From NCBI GenBank assembly GCA_033439295.1, contig JAVTLE010000005.1, forward strand, positions 1,538,501 to 1,602,500: a stretch of 64,000 bases of DNA, written 5' to 3'. A program made the translations under genes and the position numbers. The notes below the pieces were generated by a model, which saw only the letters and a list, made by a program, of their open reading frames with translations, was not told the origin of the DNA and searched no databases. This stretch comes from Deuterostichococcus epilithicus. Taxonomy: Eukaryota > Chlorophyta > Trebouxiophyceae > Prasiolales > Stichococcaceae. Below, in pieces: positions 26,601 to 37,025 of this stretch; positions within the stretch are counted from its first letter, which is position 1; the number at the start of each line of letters is the position of its first letter.

Positions 26601-29569
26601 AGCATTGCAATGCTGCAAGGGAGATACGCAGCTGCAAGCTTAAACGCAGACAGGATGCAGCGTGGACAACGTGCTGTGCAAGCACCAAGATAGCTCACCT
26701 TGGTGGCTGTAGTGGCCCGGCGGATACTGCTGCAGGTACTGCTGCAGGCCCTCCAATGTGGCCGGTTCCACCGCAGCCGGCGCGCGGGTGCGCGGCGAGT
26801 CGGCGNCGCCGCCGCCGCCGGGCGCGGCCCGCACCAGCGACAGCTGGAACCACATGTAGTCCTCGATGGTGGGGAACAGCCCCTTCACCTCCTGGCCATC
26901 GTCGGAAGCGGCATACATCAGTCAGGATCCGAAGAAGGTCGAGCCGGCTGCCGCCACGGCAGCAGTCGACTTTGCAACCCGTTCAACAGCCTGAAAGCCA
27001 GCAAGCCATGAACGTCTGGAGACAAGCGCCCACCCGCTGCAGCTGCTCCGCCAGGCGGCGGTCGCCGACGAGCAGCACGTGCAGCGCCGCGCGCTGGCCG
27101 AAGAAGGGCTGCCGCCCGCGCTGCGCCCGTGCCTCCCGCAGCAGCCGCTCTGCCTCCGGCGCCAGCGCGGACGCCGAGCGCAGCGGCAGGGCGCCGCCGG
27201 CGCGCAGCCACTCCGACAGGTACCCTGCAAAGTCCTTGCCGCCCGGCCGCGGCGCCGTCGCCGTCGCCGAGCTGCGCGCTACCTGCGGACATGCGGCAGC
27301 AGGTCGCAAATGGTTGACCGAAGCCTCGCTCACGAGGTTTCGAGGTCCTGCTCCAGGTGTTGACTTTACATCCTGAGGAGACCGTGCAGTCATGACACGC
27401 TTGAAATCAGCGCTCGGGTGCAGATGCTGTGCTGCGCTGCCTGGCCGTAACTCCGGTGCTATGCTTAAACTCTGAAGCAGGCCCACCTCGAGGGCCTCCT
27501 GCGTGTAGCCAGAGCGCAGGCAGCAGAAGATGCGCTGCCAGGTGGTGTCGATGCCCGCGGGCGTGTCAAAGTCCATCGCCGCCGCCACGTCCTGATTTTT
27601 CACCCGCAGGAAGGCCTTCACCTGCCCTGCGCGGGAGGGGTCGCCTCCCAGAGCTGCCTGCAGTGGGAAGGTTGGTGAAGCCGTTGGTGAGGCGCGGTCG
27701 CAGGAGTTCGAATGGCTCGCCCATGCATGCGCATCATGAATCACGTCGCTATCCTCAGCTGTGCCTGGCCTAGGAGCATTGCGCCATTGGAGTGCCTGCC
27801 ACATCATGGCAGATATCGAGCGCTCAAGCGCATGAATGCATGCCAGCGGTGACGGCTGCTTGCACCAGCGCTTTCCCTTGGAACTGTCAACCATCCCTTA
27901 TCATGTCAGGCATCTCTTGCGACGGTATCTTAGAAAAAGCTTGCGACTGCCGGGCGCACCTGAGCGCGGTCTGCCTGGATGGCGCGCTGCATGTAGGATG
28001 CATGCCCCTGCTCCAGGTACTGCTGCGCGCCCTTCAGCATGGCAGCAGTAGCGCCCACGGCGCCCGCCGCCGCCGCCTCCCCGGCGATGCCATGGAGCAG
28101 CTGCCAGCACGTCCGCATGGTCATGCCGCTGCCTGCATGAGCAGCCATGCTCCTGTCATGATCAGGGCCGGAAGTGAAGAAGGGAAGTAGGGAAGGAGGA
28201 ACAGTGCACATGCAAGCGTCGCCTCCAGGCTCGAAAGGAATCACACCAGAATGGGAAACCAACTATAAAAGGAAGAAGCGCCTAACACACCTGTGTCCTC
28301 GTCTGTGCAGGCCTTTGCGAACTCGGCGACTGCGTCGAAGGGCTGCCCGCTGACGCACGAGGCGTTGAGCCGCGCTGCTGTCTCTGCGTAGCTCCTGAAG
28401 CGTCCCAACAGCTGCACCTTCTGCCCTGCTGATTGGGCATCTGCAGAGCACGGCAAATGCCTCAGCTATCGTGGTGTGTCCCATGTAAGCCCGAAGGACG
28501 CTGCAGCGAAATGGGTCTCTCTCTGCCCGCATTAGAATATTGCAATGCCAGAACAGAACCTGCGGCCAGGCAGGTGCCTCACCTGGCTTGGCCTGCGAGC
28601 GGCCATCAGACTGGCCAAGCGCGGCCTGCGCCGGGCTCTGGGCAAAGCCGCCCCGCCCGCCCGACGGCAGCATCGAGTCCAGCAGCCGCCGCTTGGCCTG
28701 CTGCCAGTTCGCCTGCAGGCTGTCCGTCATGAATTGCTGGAAGGTCTCGTCCGTCTGCCGCTGCGCCTCCTGTGGCGGCCGCGCAAACTGCATCGGCCGT
28801 TTTGCTCCAGCCGTCTAGGCCTGATTTCGGACATGACAAGCTGCGAGTTATGCAGACACCAGGCACACAGAATGTGTATGTTGTGTACTGAATGGGAAAT
28901 GCTCCTCAAGGCTCGCCTGGATGGCGGTCACGACCGTCGACTCGTGGACCTGCTGCAGGTATTCGTCAACGGTGCTGGGCTGCGACTGGAAGACGTCCGC
29001 GTGCGTCGGGCGCAGCTCCAGTTCCAGCAGGTCGCGGTTGTACCTGGCGTAGCAGGTACGCAAAGATGTCAGGAACATCTGTTGTTACGAAACTGGGATC
29101 CCATGCAGAGTGCATGCTGGCGCTGTAGTGCTGCTTGGACGGCCCAGGACTGTGTAGATATATATCCTGCATCATTGCACTTCCTCCCAGCGCAGCCGAG
29201 CAGCCACCTGCGGGTGTTGACGCCCTGCTGCGCCAGCAGGCGGCTGGCAGCAAAGGCATCCTCTGACTGGTCGAGAGCCGACGCCTTCGTCCGCAGCTTC
29301 TGCGACAGCTCCTCCACCTGCATAAGATCCCTGTCCACCTGCGGAAAGCCCTCTGCATCCTGCAGAGGAGCGAGCCGCACGCCGTCAGCATCAACCGGGC
29401 GCAAGGCGGCACCTGCGGGTTGTGGCACTTCATCTGCTGCATCGCATGAATGTCCTCCAGAGTGCGAGTTCATGAGGATCGCAGAGTCAAGATCGTCGCA
29501 TCCGAAGCAGAGACGCACCCGAAAGGCCAGGTCCTCGCTCTCTTGCAAGAGCTGGTCCCAGTCCGACAT
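23640..29569 (-). CDS. NUP93: Nucleoporin NUP93/Nic96
   Basis: Scaffold protein of the nuclear pore inner ring, almost all alpha-helical. It starts at ATG 29569, 'MSDWDQLLQESEDLAFRV', followed by a coiled-coil region ('VEELSQKLRTKASALDQSE'). A middle exon near 28790-28590 has 'QTDETFQQFMTDSLQANW'. The Nic96 solenoid follows with 'LFPTIEDYMWFQLSLVRAA' (26890), 'LLYVMVLLLSLQLRRAVVY' (26470), 'GAYVHLYGREFVHTDVRLA' (25350) and 'VELYMYAGQPRPALHLLSH' (24790). The last exon reads 'VPQAIYRELNRALNRTL' and stops at 23640. About 15 exons are visible. The intron 25385-26315 is three to five times the usual length here and contains a duplicated block. A donor near 25161 is tandemly duplicated. One ambiguous base (26806) lies in coding sequence. 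Confidence 0.87.
25113..25170. repeat. 24 bp tandem duplication spanning a NUP93 splice donor
   Basis: Two full copies and a partial third of a unit that on the minus strand contains CGACTGAGTGTAAGTGCAG. Each full copy offers donors (GTGTAAG or the overlapping GTAAGT) at the end of the exon coding 'ASVHLLRL'. The copies are exactly 24 nt apart, so use of the distal donor adds eight codons without changing the frame. Confidence 0.88.
25540..26103. repeat. Duplicated ~215 bp block in the long NUP93 intron
   Basis: Copy A covers about 25540-25754 and copy B about 25886-26103. Over the core (25592-25754 against 25941-26103, offset 349) I count only about eight substitutions and no length change. 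The flanking 50 bp are more diverged and need a 3 nt gap. On the minus strand both copies read a similar open stretch ('DDIFGRPSCGHTRLRC' onwards). I do not recognise the element. No terminal inverted repeats or target-site duplication are evident. Confidence 0.88.
26806..26806. other. Ambiguous base in NUP93 coding exon
   Basis: A single N sits in a run of GCC/GCN codons on the + strand, within the exon coding the Gly/Ala linker after 'FQLSLVRAA'. The local residue is undefined, and the true repeat length may differ from that shown. Confidence 0.95.
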
Positions 29570-30167
29570 GCTGGCTAGCCGCCCCACAAACCGGCGACTT
29601 GTGTGCCTTGCTGACACCAGCGACAGCTCTATATTTCCACACGAGCCCTCTAGTCCCTCCTGATCAGTGTCCCTTGCTGGCTCATGGTGATCCTTGAACC
29701 CGACTGCATTTAAGTGAGTGCACCGCCACCGGCAGCACTTGACGACAGAGTTACTATGCGCTGAAATCGCGGATCCTCTGGTTGCGAATTGTGAGTTGTG
29801 CCAGCTGCTGGGCACGGTGCTTGTGTTTGCGCGACGCAATGCTGCTTCCTGTTACCTCTCTGTCACGTGCGTTACTTCCTCTTCGCCTGCCCTGCAGAGG
29901 ACCCCAGCCAGTGCGCAGTGCTTCCACAAATCGCCGCCCAAAACGCGTTCAGCAAGGATTTGCTTTGCCATCACATCGCGACCGCGGCGCCCTCGTCTGC
30001 ATCAAATTTGGCACGCTCAAACAGGCACCCCGGACTGTGAACAAGCCGACCACGCAGCAATAACTCGGACACACACCTGAAACCGGCTGCATTTCCGATT
30101 TATTTGGACAGCAGCTCGATCCTCGATCCTCCAGCTGGTCTGCCTGACTTGCCAGAGCGCAGTCACG
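29570..30167. promoter_or_regulatory. Divergent intergenic region, NUP93 / mS37
   Basis: A 598 bp gap between opposite start codons, presumably a shared promoter plus 5' UTRs. A short open frame at 29782-30063 (+) has no recognisable match, and I do not call it a gene. Confidence 0.4.
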
Positions 30168-30614
30168 ATGGGGCGGTCGTCAGGGCCGCCACTCAAAGTC
30201 AACACGAAGAAGATGGATAAGTCGAGGCAGACTGAATGCATGGAGGAGCTCCAGAGCTTCTTCACATGCATGACGGTGAGTCTGCTGCGATGGTACCCTG
30301 AGCGTGCGCATGCTGCGGCAGTCCTCACACCGGATCTGACACCTGCTTGAATATGCACTGCAGCGCGCGGGAGCCGACTTCGACGAGAAGTGCGCAGCAC
30401 AGCGGGCTGCGCTGACCGAGTGCGCATCCATGGCGGTGAGATTTCGCACTCTGTGGGTTGTGCATGTGCGCATCCATGGTGTGTTGCATGCGGCATTCGT
30501 TTGGCACTTTCGACCTGCGGTGAGCTTGTCACTGCTCAGGCGAGGAAGCCCAAGGTCCGCAGCACAATCAACCACCACCTCCAACGGCTATCGCGGGCAC
30601 TGAAAGGGCGATGA
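30168..30614 (+). CDS. MRP10: Mitochondrial small-subunit ribosomal protein mS37 (Mrp10/CHCHD1 type)
   Basis: Twin CX9C protein of the mitochondrial ribosome small subunit, of a family imported and oxidised by the Mia40 pathway. Three exons, 30168-30275, 30364-30435 and 30540-30614, give exactly 84 residues. Cys24-x9-Cys34 and Cys46-x9-Cys56 form the CHCH hairpin ('ECMEELQSFFTCM' and 'KCAAQRAALTECASM'). The C-terminus 'RSTINHHLQRLSRALKGR' matches the Mrp10/mS37 tail (yeast 'KSNINYHAARLYDR'), which separates it from other CHCH proteins. The N-terminus is short and basic, with no presequence, as expected for this family. It is divergent from NUP93 and convergent with the SelK-like gene. Confidence 0.87.
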
Positions 30615-31074
30615 CAGAAACGACCTGGGGTAGCCGATCGGCAGGATGCATACTGAGGGTGGAAGAAGGATAAGCCCTGTTAGTACGTGTACCTCTGACG
30701 CGCGGCAGAGGTTGGCACGCAGCAGAAGAGACAGTGAAACCACGACGATTGTTCCGTGGACTGAGACTGAATTATGAACAAATGAATTGAATTGAATTGA
30801 ATAGATACATCCTTATGTCTGGCCAAAGTGCATGCAAAGCTTGAGCGGAATGTCAAAGCACGCATGTGGAATTGGCGGCTTCGCAGTCTACGTTGCATAT
30901 GCATGGTGCGGATGGCTTCTTCATCGTGCCAGCTTCGCAGAGGACTGCGCTGCGGAGGCCTTGAAATGCACCTATGGCTTTGCCGGCTTCATGCCCGTGG
31001 TGCCACTCCTGCTGCCCACATCTCCTTGCTTTCCTGCCTCTGCACCATGGCAGCAGCACCTCCTTCTCCTATCC
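30615..31074. other. Convergent 3' intergenic region, mS37 / SelK-like
   Basis: About 460 bp with relatively AT-rich stretches, including the short repeat GAATTGAATTGAATTGAATA near 30785. No coding exon is supported. A + strand open frame across 30832-31317 is a shadow of the SelK-like third exon. Confidence 0.5.
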
Positions 31075-31705
31075 CTAGCCTCCGCAGCAGCCGCCCGGCC
31101 CGCAGGGCGGGTTTTTGCTGCTGGGCAAATTGCTCATGCCCGAGATCCGCGGTCCGCCGCCGCCTCCACTGCCGCCGCCGCCGCCGCCGCCGGCNNNGCC
31201 GCCGCCGCCACCGGGACCTCTCCGGTCGCCGCCCCAGCCCTTCTTTCGGCCGTGGGCCTGGTACTTATTGGCGCCTTCCGGCGAGACAAGCGTCTGCGGA
31301 GGGCAGCAATGTTGTGAGGGCGCATGCTCTTACAGCATTGTGCCATAAACCAATGCGTGGGGATGTCCCTGCAGCATGCGACCCTCAGGCATGATGAGTG
31401 CACAATGCATACAACGCGACATGCATAAGATGCGCAGGTGACAGACCTGGAGGAAGAATGCAATGCCGTTCAGCAGCGCCCAGAACCACGCCAGCACAGC
31501 GGCCAGTCCAGTCGATTCACTCTTCTCCAGCACTCGTCCTGCAAGAGCAGTCAAGGAAAACTGCTGAAAATGCTTTTCGAGGCCAGCCGCAGTGTGCGTG
31601 CCGCAGCGTGCGCGCAGCAGCGTGTTACCGCAGTTGTCGATGCTCGTTCGAGTTTCTTTATACGACTTGCTGAAATGTTTCTGCACCTCCTTTGATGTAA
31701 ACCAT
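31075..31705 (-). CDS. SELENOK: Selenoprotein K family protein, cysteine form
   Basis: Small single-pass ER membrane protein; animal SelK works in ER-associated degradation and palmitoylation with DHHC6. Three exons, 31687-31705, 31447-31538 and 31075-31293, join in frame to about 109 residues. The start is 'MVYIKGGRVLEKSESTGL', matching animal 'MVYI-NGQVL'. The membrane segment is 'LAAVLAWFWALLNGIAFFL', then 'QTLVSPEGANKYQAHGRKK'. A Gly-rich tail follows with 'ISGMSNLPSSKNPPCGP', ending 'GGCCGG' and a TAG stop. Animal and some algal SelK end in Gly-Gly-Sec-Gly-Arg; here the aligned position is Cys (TGC) and no in-frame TGA occurs. Three Ns (31195-31197) fall in the Gly run. It is head-to-head with the arabinosyltransferase gene. 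The family call rests on N-terminus, membrane segment, Gly/Arg-rich tail and end motif together. Confidence 0.83.
31164..31212. repeat. GCC trinucleotide run with unresolved bases (SelK-like poly-Gly)
   Basis: A long GCC/GCN run read as poly-Gly on the minus strand, interrupted by NNN at 31195-31197. The true number of repeats, and so the exact tail length, is uncertain. Confidence 0.85.
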
Positions 31706-32250
31706 GTTGGCTGGGCGACGCCTGGCCGCCCAACACCTTCTAGACTGCTACAAGCAACCTCGAATGGTAACTCTCGTTGCCTGCTCGCCGTCCGCGTGTT
31801 CCTCGTGCGAGACAGGCCTGGTCCGGCGAAAGATGCGCACTGAAGCAGCCTCTGCAAATGCGGCGTGGAACTTGCTGCATCGCTTTTCAAGCGCCGAGGG
31901 CGGTCTGCTGTGTCTGCCACCTGGCCAGTACAGATTCGTCAGCAGAAACCGTCCGCCCAATAGCAGGTTTGGGCAAGAAAGAATTTCAAGAGGTTGTTTA
32001 AAGAACCACAAACAAGTCCGGGAGACAATCAAGCTTGCCCCTGCTGCGAGTCTTTGCGATCGTGCTTGGTGATCAAGGTGTTGTTCACGTAGTACGGAAA
32101 ACTTTCGACTCCTACAGCAAAATTGAGCCAGTCACAAGCTCGTTGCTGGTGCTCACTTGAACGTCATCGCAGGGTCAGCCCTACCAGTTCCTGACGCGGC
32201 GCGGACGTGCCATGCGCCCGTGCATGTAGCTCACACAGCAATGCGCATAG
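31706..32250. promoter_or_regulatory. Divergent intergenic region, SelK-like / arabinosyltransferase
   Basis: A 545 bp head-to-head gap, probably holding both promoters. Open frames here do not resemble any family and have no consistent splice pattern. Confidence 0.4.
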
Positions 32251-35200
32251 ATGCCCACCAGCAGGCAGTCGAAGGCCGCTGCGAAGGCGAAGGCGGACAG
32301 CCTGCGGCGCGCGCGGCAGATCACCGGTGTGCTGCTGCTCCTCACAGCGGGGCTGTCAGTGTCATCGGTGAGCTACCTCGGCGGCATCGTCCGCGGCAGG
32401 CGCGCCGGATCTGCCGCGGCTGGAGGCAATGACGCGCACGACTGGCACGAAGTCCTCACCCGGGTGGAGCACAACCTCGAAAGCCACCTGCCGCACCAAG
32501 TGGCAGACCAGCTGGCGGAGCTCGGCGTCGGGCAGCGGCCGCAAGGCAAGAGTGCTGCACTTGTCGTGCCGTGCCCTGGCTACAGGCTTTAGGGTTTAGG
32601 GCCGCCTGAGCGCGGCAGGCTGCTCCGGCCATAGACCTGTGGTGTTCCTTGACAGCGTATCGTGTGTAGGCCTCCAGTGATGATGCAGACTGATGTTGCA
32701 GCACACACGGCCAGCACGGCAGCAGTTCCGGGCTGAGGGCGACCCCAAGCATGCCGCAGAACGGGCACATTCTGCACTCATCACTCCCCAGACTTTTCTG
32801 CGACGTGGGTTGCAGGCCTTGCGGCTGGCCGCGGCCTGATCGAGCAGCAGGCGCACCCTGGCGTCACCAGGGCTGAAGGCGCTGGCGCCGCCGCTGATGC
32901 CGCCAGCTTGGATGCAGACCTGATCCCAGAAGCGACAGCCACGCCACAGGCAGCGAAAGCGGCTGCAAAGCGACATCAAAAGGCGGATCAGAACAGCTGC
33001 AATATGGAGACACATACAGAGTGTGATTGTCGTCCTGCTGCACCTGCCATCTGCCTGCGGCTCGTGTTTGCACAAGCATGGTGCTGCTGCGATACTTGTC
33101 CAACCTGCAGTTGACCTACATGCGTGCGCAGGTACCCGAGTGGTGACGCCGTGAGGTGGGGCAGTAGCAACAAAGTGGAGACTTGGGACCAGTGCTGCGA
33201 GCAGTGCCTCAACTTTGTGCCGGAGTCCGGGTCGAAACTGCCCTGCAACGGTGGGCGCGCTGTGGTGGTGTCGGGCAGAGCATGGTTCACACAGCATGGA
33301 ATTGACGGAGCCACGATTCGAGCATGGAGCAACGCCTTCCAGCGGGGTCGAAGTCTTCTTGATTAATGGGCGACACCCCCCTGGACCTGGTGCTGCAGCG
33401 TGGGTGTGGTGCGGCGAGAAGGACGGCTGCGGCGCGCAGTACCAAGAGTGCTGGCTCAAGTACCTGGTGCGGCCGGATCCGCCTCCGCCTCCTCCCCTAT
33501 GATGGTCCTCTTCAAAGGCTGCTTCGCGGTCGAGCACCAGCCTTCATGCGTGCAGTGCATGGCCCGTGTGGCGGCAGAGACGTATCGGCACAACCATGTG
33601 GTGTCTGGGTCGTGATGCGCTCATCATACACCTGGAATCATGGGCAGCTGTCGACCAGCTGGTGCTATGGCGCACGCAGGTGCACCCAGCGGCGGCGGTG
33701 CCGCGGACGGCGCCCTATGTGCCCTGGACGGCAGGCGTGATGAGTGAGCAGCCCGAGGAGGAGGATCCCTTAGAGGTGCGCGGCGCCTCGTGTCCCATCC
33801 CCTGAGCCACGCAGCTGCTGCGGCTGCGGGCCCTGATGAAACCCCCCGCAACAGCTCCCACTAGGCGGTGTCAGCCGGGGGAGTGAAAGTGCTGGGCAGC
33901 AGCAGGTGCCTGAACACCGCAGACAGCGGACATTCCCATGTAGACCGGAGTGTCAAGCTGCACCACGCACCGGAACATGACGCAGGACTTTGTGAGCTCG
34001 TCGACAGGCTTGCAGAATGGCAGTCCGCATTGCGCAGGGGTTTGGGCAAGACTTCTGGGCTTCTTTCAACTTGCGACTGTGCTGCAGGTAGTTGACCCGG
34101 GAGAGGATCGCCGCTTCCACGTCATTATCACGGCAGAGGGTTCGGCGACGCACTGGCAGTGCCGTGTGCACTACTACTGGTGTGCCACAGCGTCCCATCA
34201 CACAGTAAAGATTGCGGTGCTGCTCGTGATTAATTTGGGCCTACTCACTACGAGGTGAGGACTGCTCCGTGTGCTATATTGGCAGGTACAAAAAGGTGAA
34301 GGCGAAGTGCGAAGCACAGGGCGACTGCCAGATGGTGCGGCTCCCTTGCACCCGCTCTGTTGGCATCGGTGTGCATTGCATCGTGTTGGGTGTTATCACC
34401 TGGTCAGAATTCCGGTGTCGCGCTCTGCTGATCCGGAGGCTGTCCCTGCAACCTGCGCCTGCAGGGCGGCTTCACGCGGATCCTGCACTCGGGGCGCGCA
34501 GACGACCTCATGGAAGAGATCCCCACCTTTGTGGCGGAGCCGCTGCCGCCCGCCAAGCACGACCACAAAGGCTACGTCGTGCTGAATCGTCCCTACGCCA
34601 TCAACCAGGTCTGAGCAGAATGCGCTTCTGGACCCTGGCTCCGCGCACAGTCTTTGCCGCTGCCGCGGTCGCTGAGCTGCCCTGGCTTGCCATGAGCACG
34701 ATGCGGACGGAGGTGCTCGAGATCCCATCCCTGAGCCTCATCTCAAACCTGTGTTCGCTGCGCTGATGCAGTGGGTGCAGAAGGTCCAGATCCCGGAGAA
34801 GTATGTCATCATGTCAGAGCCCGACCACGTCTGGCTCAAGTGCGTCAACTGCCTGTGCATCTCGGCCGGAACGCAGTGGAGGCATACATGTGCATGCGCT
34901 GCTCACTGTGTGCGCCTGGATCTACAGCGTTAAGGCAGTTCTGATGCTTGTCTTACAGGCCAATGCCAAACTTGATGAAGGTGCGCTTGCGAATTTTGGG
35001 GGTTCTACCTGCCAGAATTGCCTGCAAAGGCGCCCCTTCCTCGTTCTGCGGGTGCCGCCGCACAGTTTCGACGTGTTGTGTGTTGAAGCCGATGTGATTG
35101 CTGTTGCAGGGGAATCACCCGGCGGCGTTCCCATTCTTCTACATCAGCCCCGCCACGCCGGAGCTGAACCTGCGCCTGACACACAAGTACACCGGCGACA

Positions 35201-36599
35201 TCAGCCGGAAGGAGGCCGAAAAGATTGCCCCCATCGGCAATGCGCCCACCATGATGAGCTTTGCACAGCTTAAACAGGCAAGGCGTCTTCCTGCTCTGCA
35301 GAGCCTCGGACGGCGAGTCGTGGTGCTTAGCCGGCTTGCGGCCCCTGTGCATCTGGCAGGGATGGTGCAAGTCGAGCCATCTTTCCTGGGCTCAACGGCT
35401 GGGTGCTGGCGGCAGGTGGCGCCCACGTGGATGAACCTCAGCCTGGCCATCTTCCACGACGAGGAGACGGCCAAGGAGTGGGGCTGGGTGCAGGTGCGAC
35501 CTTGGCGCCTGTGCTCCCCTTTCCACAGCTCTACCTGCACCGCGCACACGAACATGTACGTCATCTGCGGCTCATGGCCACGTGAGGGTGCAGCGCTGCA
35601 GATCATTTTGAGCTGTCTGTGAGCGCTTGACCGGGTGCGCTCTGCCGCCGGGCCCATTGAGCCTGCTGCCGCAGGAGATGTATGCCTTCACGCTCGCGTG
35701 CTACAATGAGGACATGCCGAAGATCCACCTGCACAAGAAGATGATGAGCCAGCCGCCCTGGGACACGGGTGCGCCGCCCTGGCGCATGCATATCTGCAAA
35801 TTCTCGTGCAGAGCTGAGATGGGATGATGCAGCCATGTTGCTGTAGTGATGCACATGTCAACTCCACAGCAGAGGTGCGGCGCTGCAAACTGATGCGCAA
35901 ACCGTCAATCTGATGAGCAAACGGTGCGCGACTCACGCAGAGATGGAGCCCTTCTACCTGCTGCACTTCACCTACGGCATGGACTACACGAAGAAGGGAG
36001 TGTTCACGCCCGGCAAGTATGGCGAGTGGCGCTTCGACAAGCGCACGTACGCCTCGCTGCCACCGCCGCGGCACCTGGGCGAGCCACCTCGAGGCAAGTG
36101 TCATGTCGGCTGTCGTAGTTCAACTGCCAGCATCACAAACCAGCGTTAACCCTGCATCGTGCAACGACTCGGAGCATATTCGACAGTGCATGATGACTGT
36201 GCCCACACACCAATTCGCTGCAGGGATGACTAACCACCTGGTGCGGCACCTGGTGCATGCGATCAACGAGGCGTCCACCGTCATTCCCGGCTGGGACGGT
36301 GCGTCTGCACGTCTCACCGGCTACCGGTGCTCCTTGCGTATACCCATGTTACAATATATTGCACTGCTGCTCCAGTGGCTCGTAGGCAGCAGAGGAGTGA
36401 AGGACTGTTCTCAGTTCTTGCGGTCAGCCGGCAAGGCAATGCCCACCACGTCCAAGCTGTGACGGCAAGCGCTCCTGCCTCCGCAGCTTCGCGTTAGAAC
36501 TTTGCTCGACTTCAAAGCTGTGGTTTTCGTGGGTTTGCAGAGTACGCTGCGACCGGCGTTGCAAAGGAGGTGTGGGACGGTGTGTTGCCGCTAAAATGA
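32251..36599 (+). CDS. HPAT: Hydroxyproline O-arabinosyltransferase with Cys-rich (apple/PAN-like) module
   Basis: Golgi type II membrane enzyme that adds L-arabinofuranose to hydroxyproline of cell-wall (HRGP) proteins and peptides. ATG 32251 opens a basic stub and a signal-anchor, 'ITGVLLLLTAGLSVSSVSY'. A stem exon lies at about 32813-32990. A Cys-rich module follows, with 'VETWDQCCEQCLN' (33170-33212) and 'WVWCGEKDGCGAQYQECW' (about 33400-33456). The catalytic part matches Arabidopsis HPATs in order: 'THWQCRVHYYWYKKVKAK', 'GGFTRILHSGRADDLMEEI', 'YVVLNRPYAINQW', 'YVIMSEPDHVWLKPMPNL' (a D-x-x-x-like metal site region), 'AAFPFFYISP', 'APTWMNLSLAIFHD', 'HFTYGMDYTKKGVF', 'GEWRFDKRTYASLPPPR' and 'INEASTVIPGWDG'. 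The last exon (36541-36599) ends 'EVWDGVLPLK'. Two introns (35278-35415, 36094-36223) begin with GC. Arabinosyl specificity is inferred from similarity; a related peptidyl-Ser galactosyltransferase role is the alternative. Confidence 0.87.
32588..32601 (+). repeat. Two-unit plant-type telomeric repeat (TTTAGGG) in intron
   Basis: Two perfect adjacent TTTAGGG units in the first intron of the arabinosyltransferase gene. This is the telomere unit of land plants and of trebouxiophytes such as Chlorella. It may be a relic of break repair or a telo-box-like motif. Confidence 0.7.
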
Positions 36600-37025
36600 G
36601 TGTAGGATCCTGTGCGCTTCAATCTTGAGATCATCACGATGGGAGTTCTGTAGAAACGATGTTACATGAATTTCCCGAACGTAGAACTCTTCTTCATTCG
36701 CGGCCACCATGCACTATGTAGCCGCTCCGGCGGCATGTTCACCCCACAATTGCAATTACAGAGGCACACGCACATCGTCAGTACGATCACGAACCGTAAA
36801 TACTCCTGCGCCAAAGCCTCAACTCCAGATCAGCGCAGCCCCGAGCAGGCAATCGCTAGCTGGACCGATCGTCAGCCACAGTTCCTTTGGCATTGGCATT
36901 GGCACTGCAGACACTAACGTACCATTGTTTTCGCGACAGACAGTTTGACCTCCGCTTTCACGGTACCGGACGGACCATAATAGTATACCTGAGCTTCGCC
37001 ACACCTTCGGAAAGGGGTCATCTCC
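36600..37025. other. Intergenic region between arabinosyltransferase and TRM7
   Basis: About 425 bp between two + strand genes. It is AT-richer than the exons, and presumably holds a 3' end and the TRM7 promoter and 5' UTR. No coding exon is supported. Confidence 0.45.

Noticed and set aside
27690-27730. Possible tRNA B-box (GAGTTCGAAT) inside NUP93
   Set aside because: No matching A-box, acceptor stem or anticodon arm can be folded around it.
28545-29663. 372-codon + strand open frame
   Set aside because: It is the complement of several NUP93 N-terminal exons and their introns. No domain, and the minus strand has consistent splice signals.
29782-30063. Small gene upstream of mS37
   Set aside because: A 93-codon open frame with no family match and no splice or start context. 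It lies in the NUP93/mS37 promoter gap.
31075-31100. UGA-encoded selenocysteine in the SelK-like gene
   Set aside because: The relevant codons are TGC TGC and the frame ends in TAG, so no in-frame TGA needs recoding.
32588-32601. True chromosome end
   Set aside because: Only two repeat units, within an intron, with genes on both sides.
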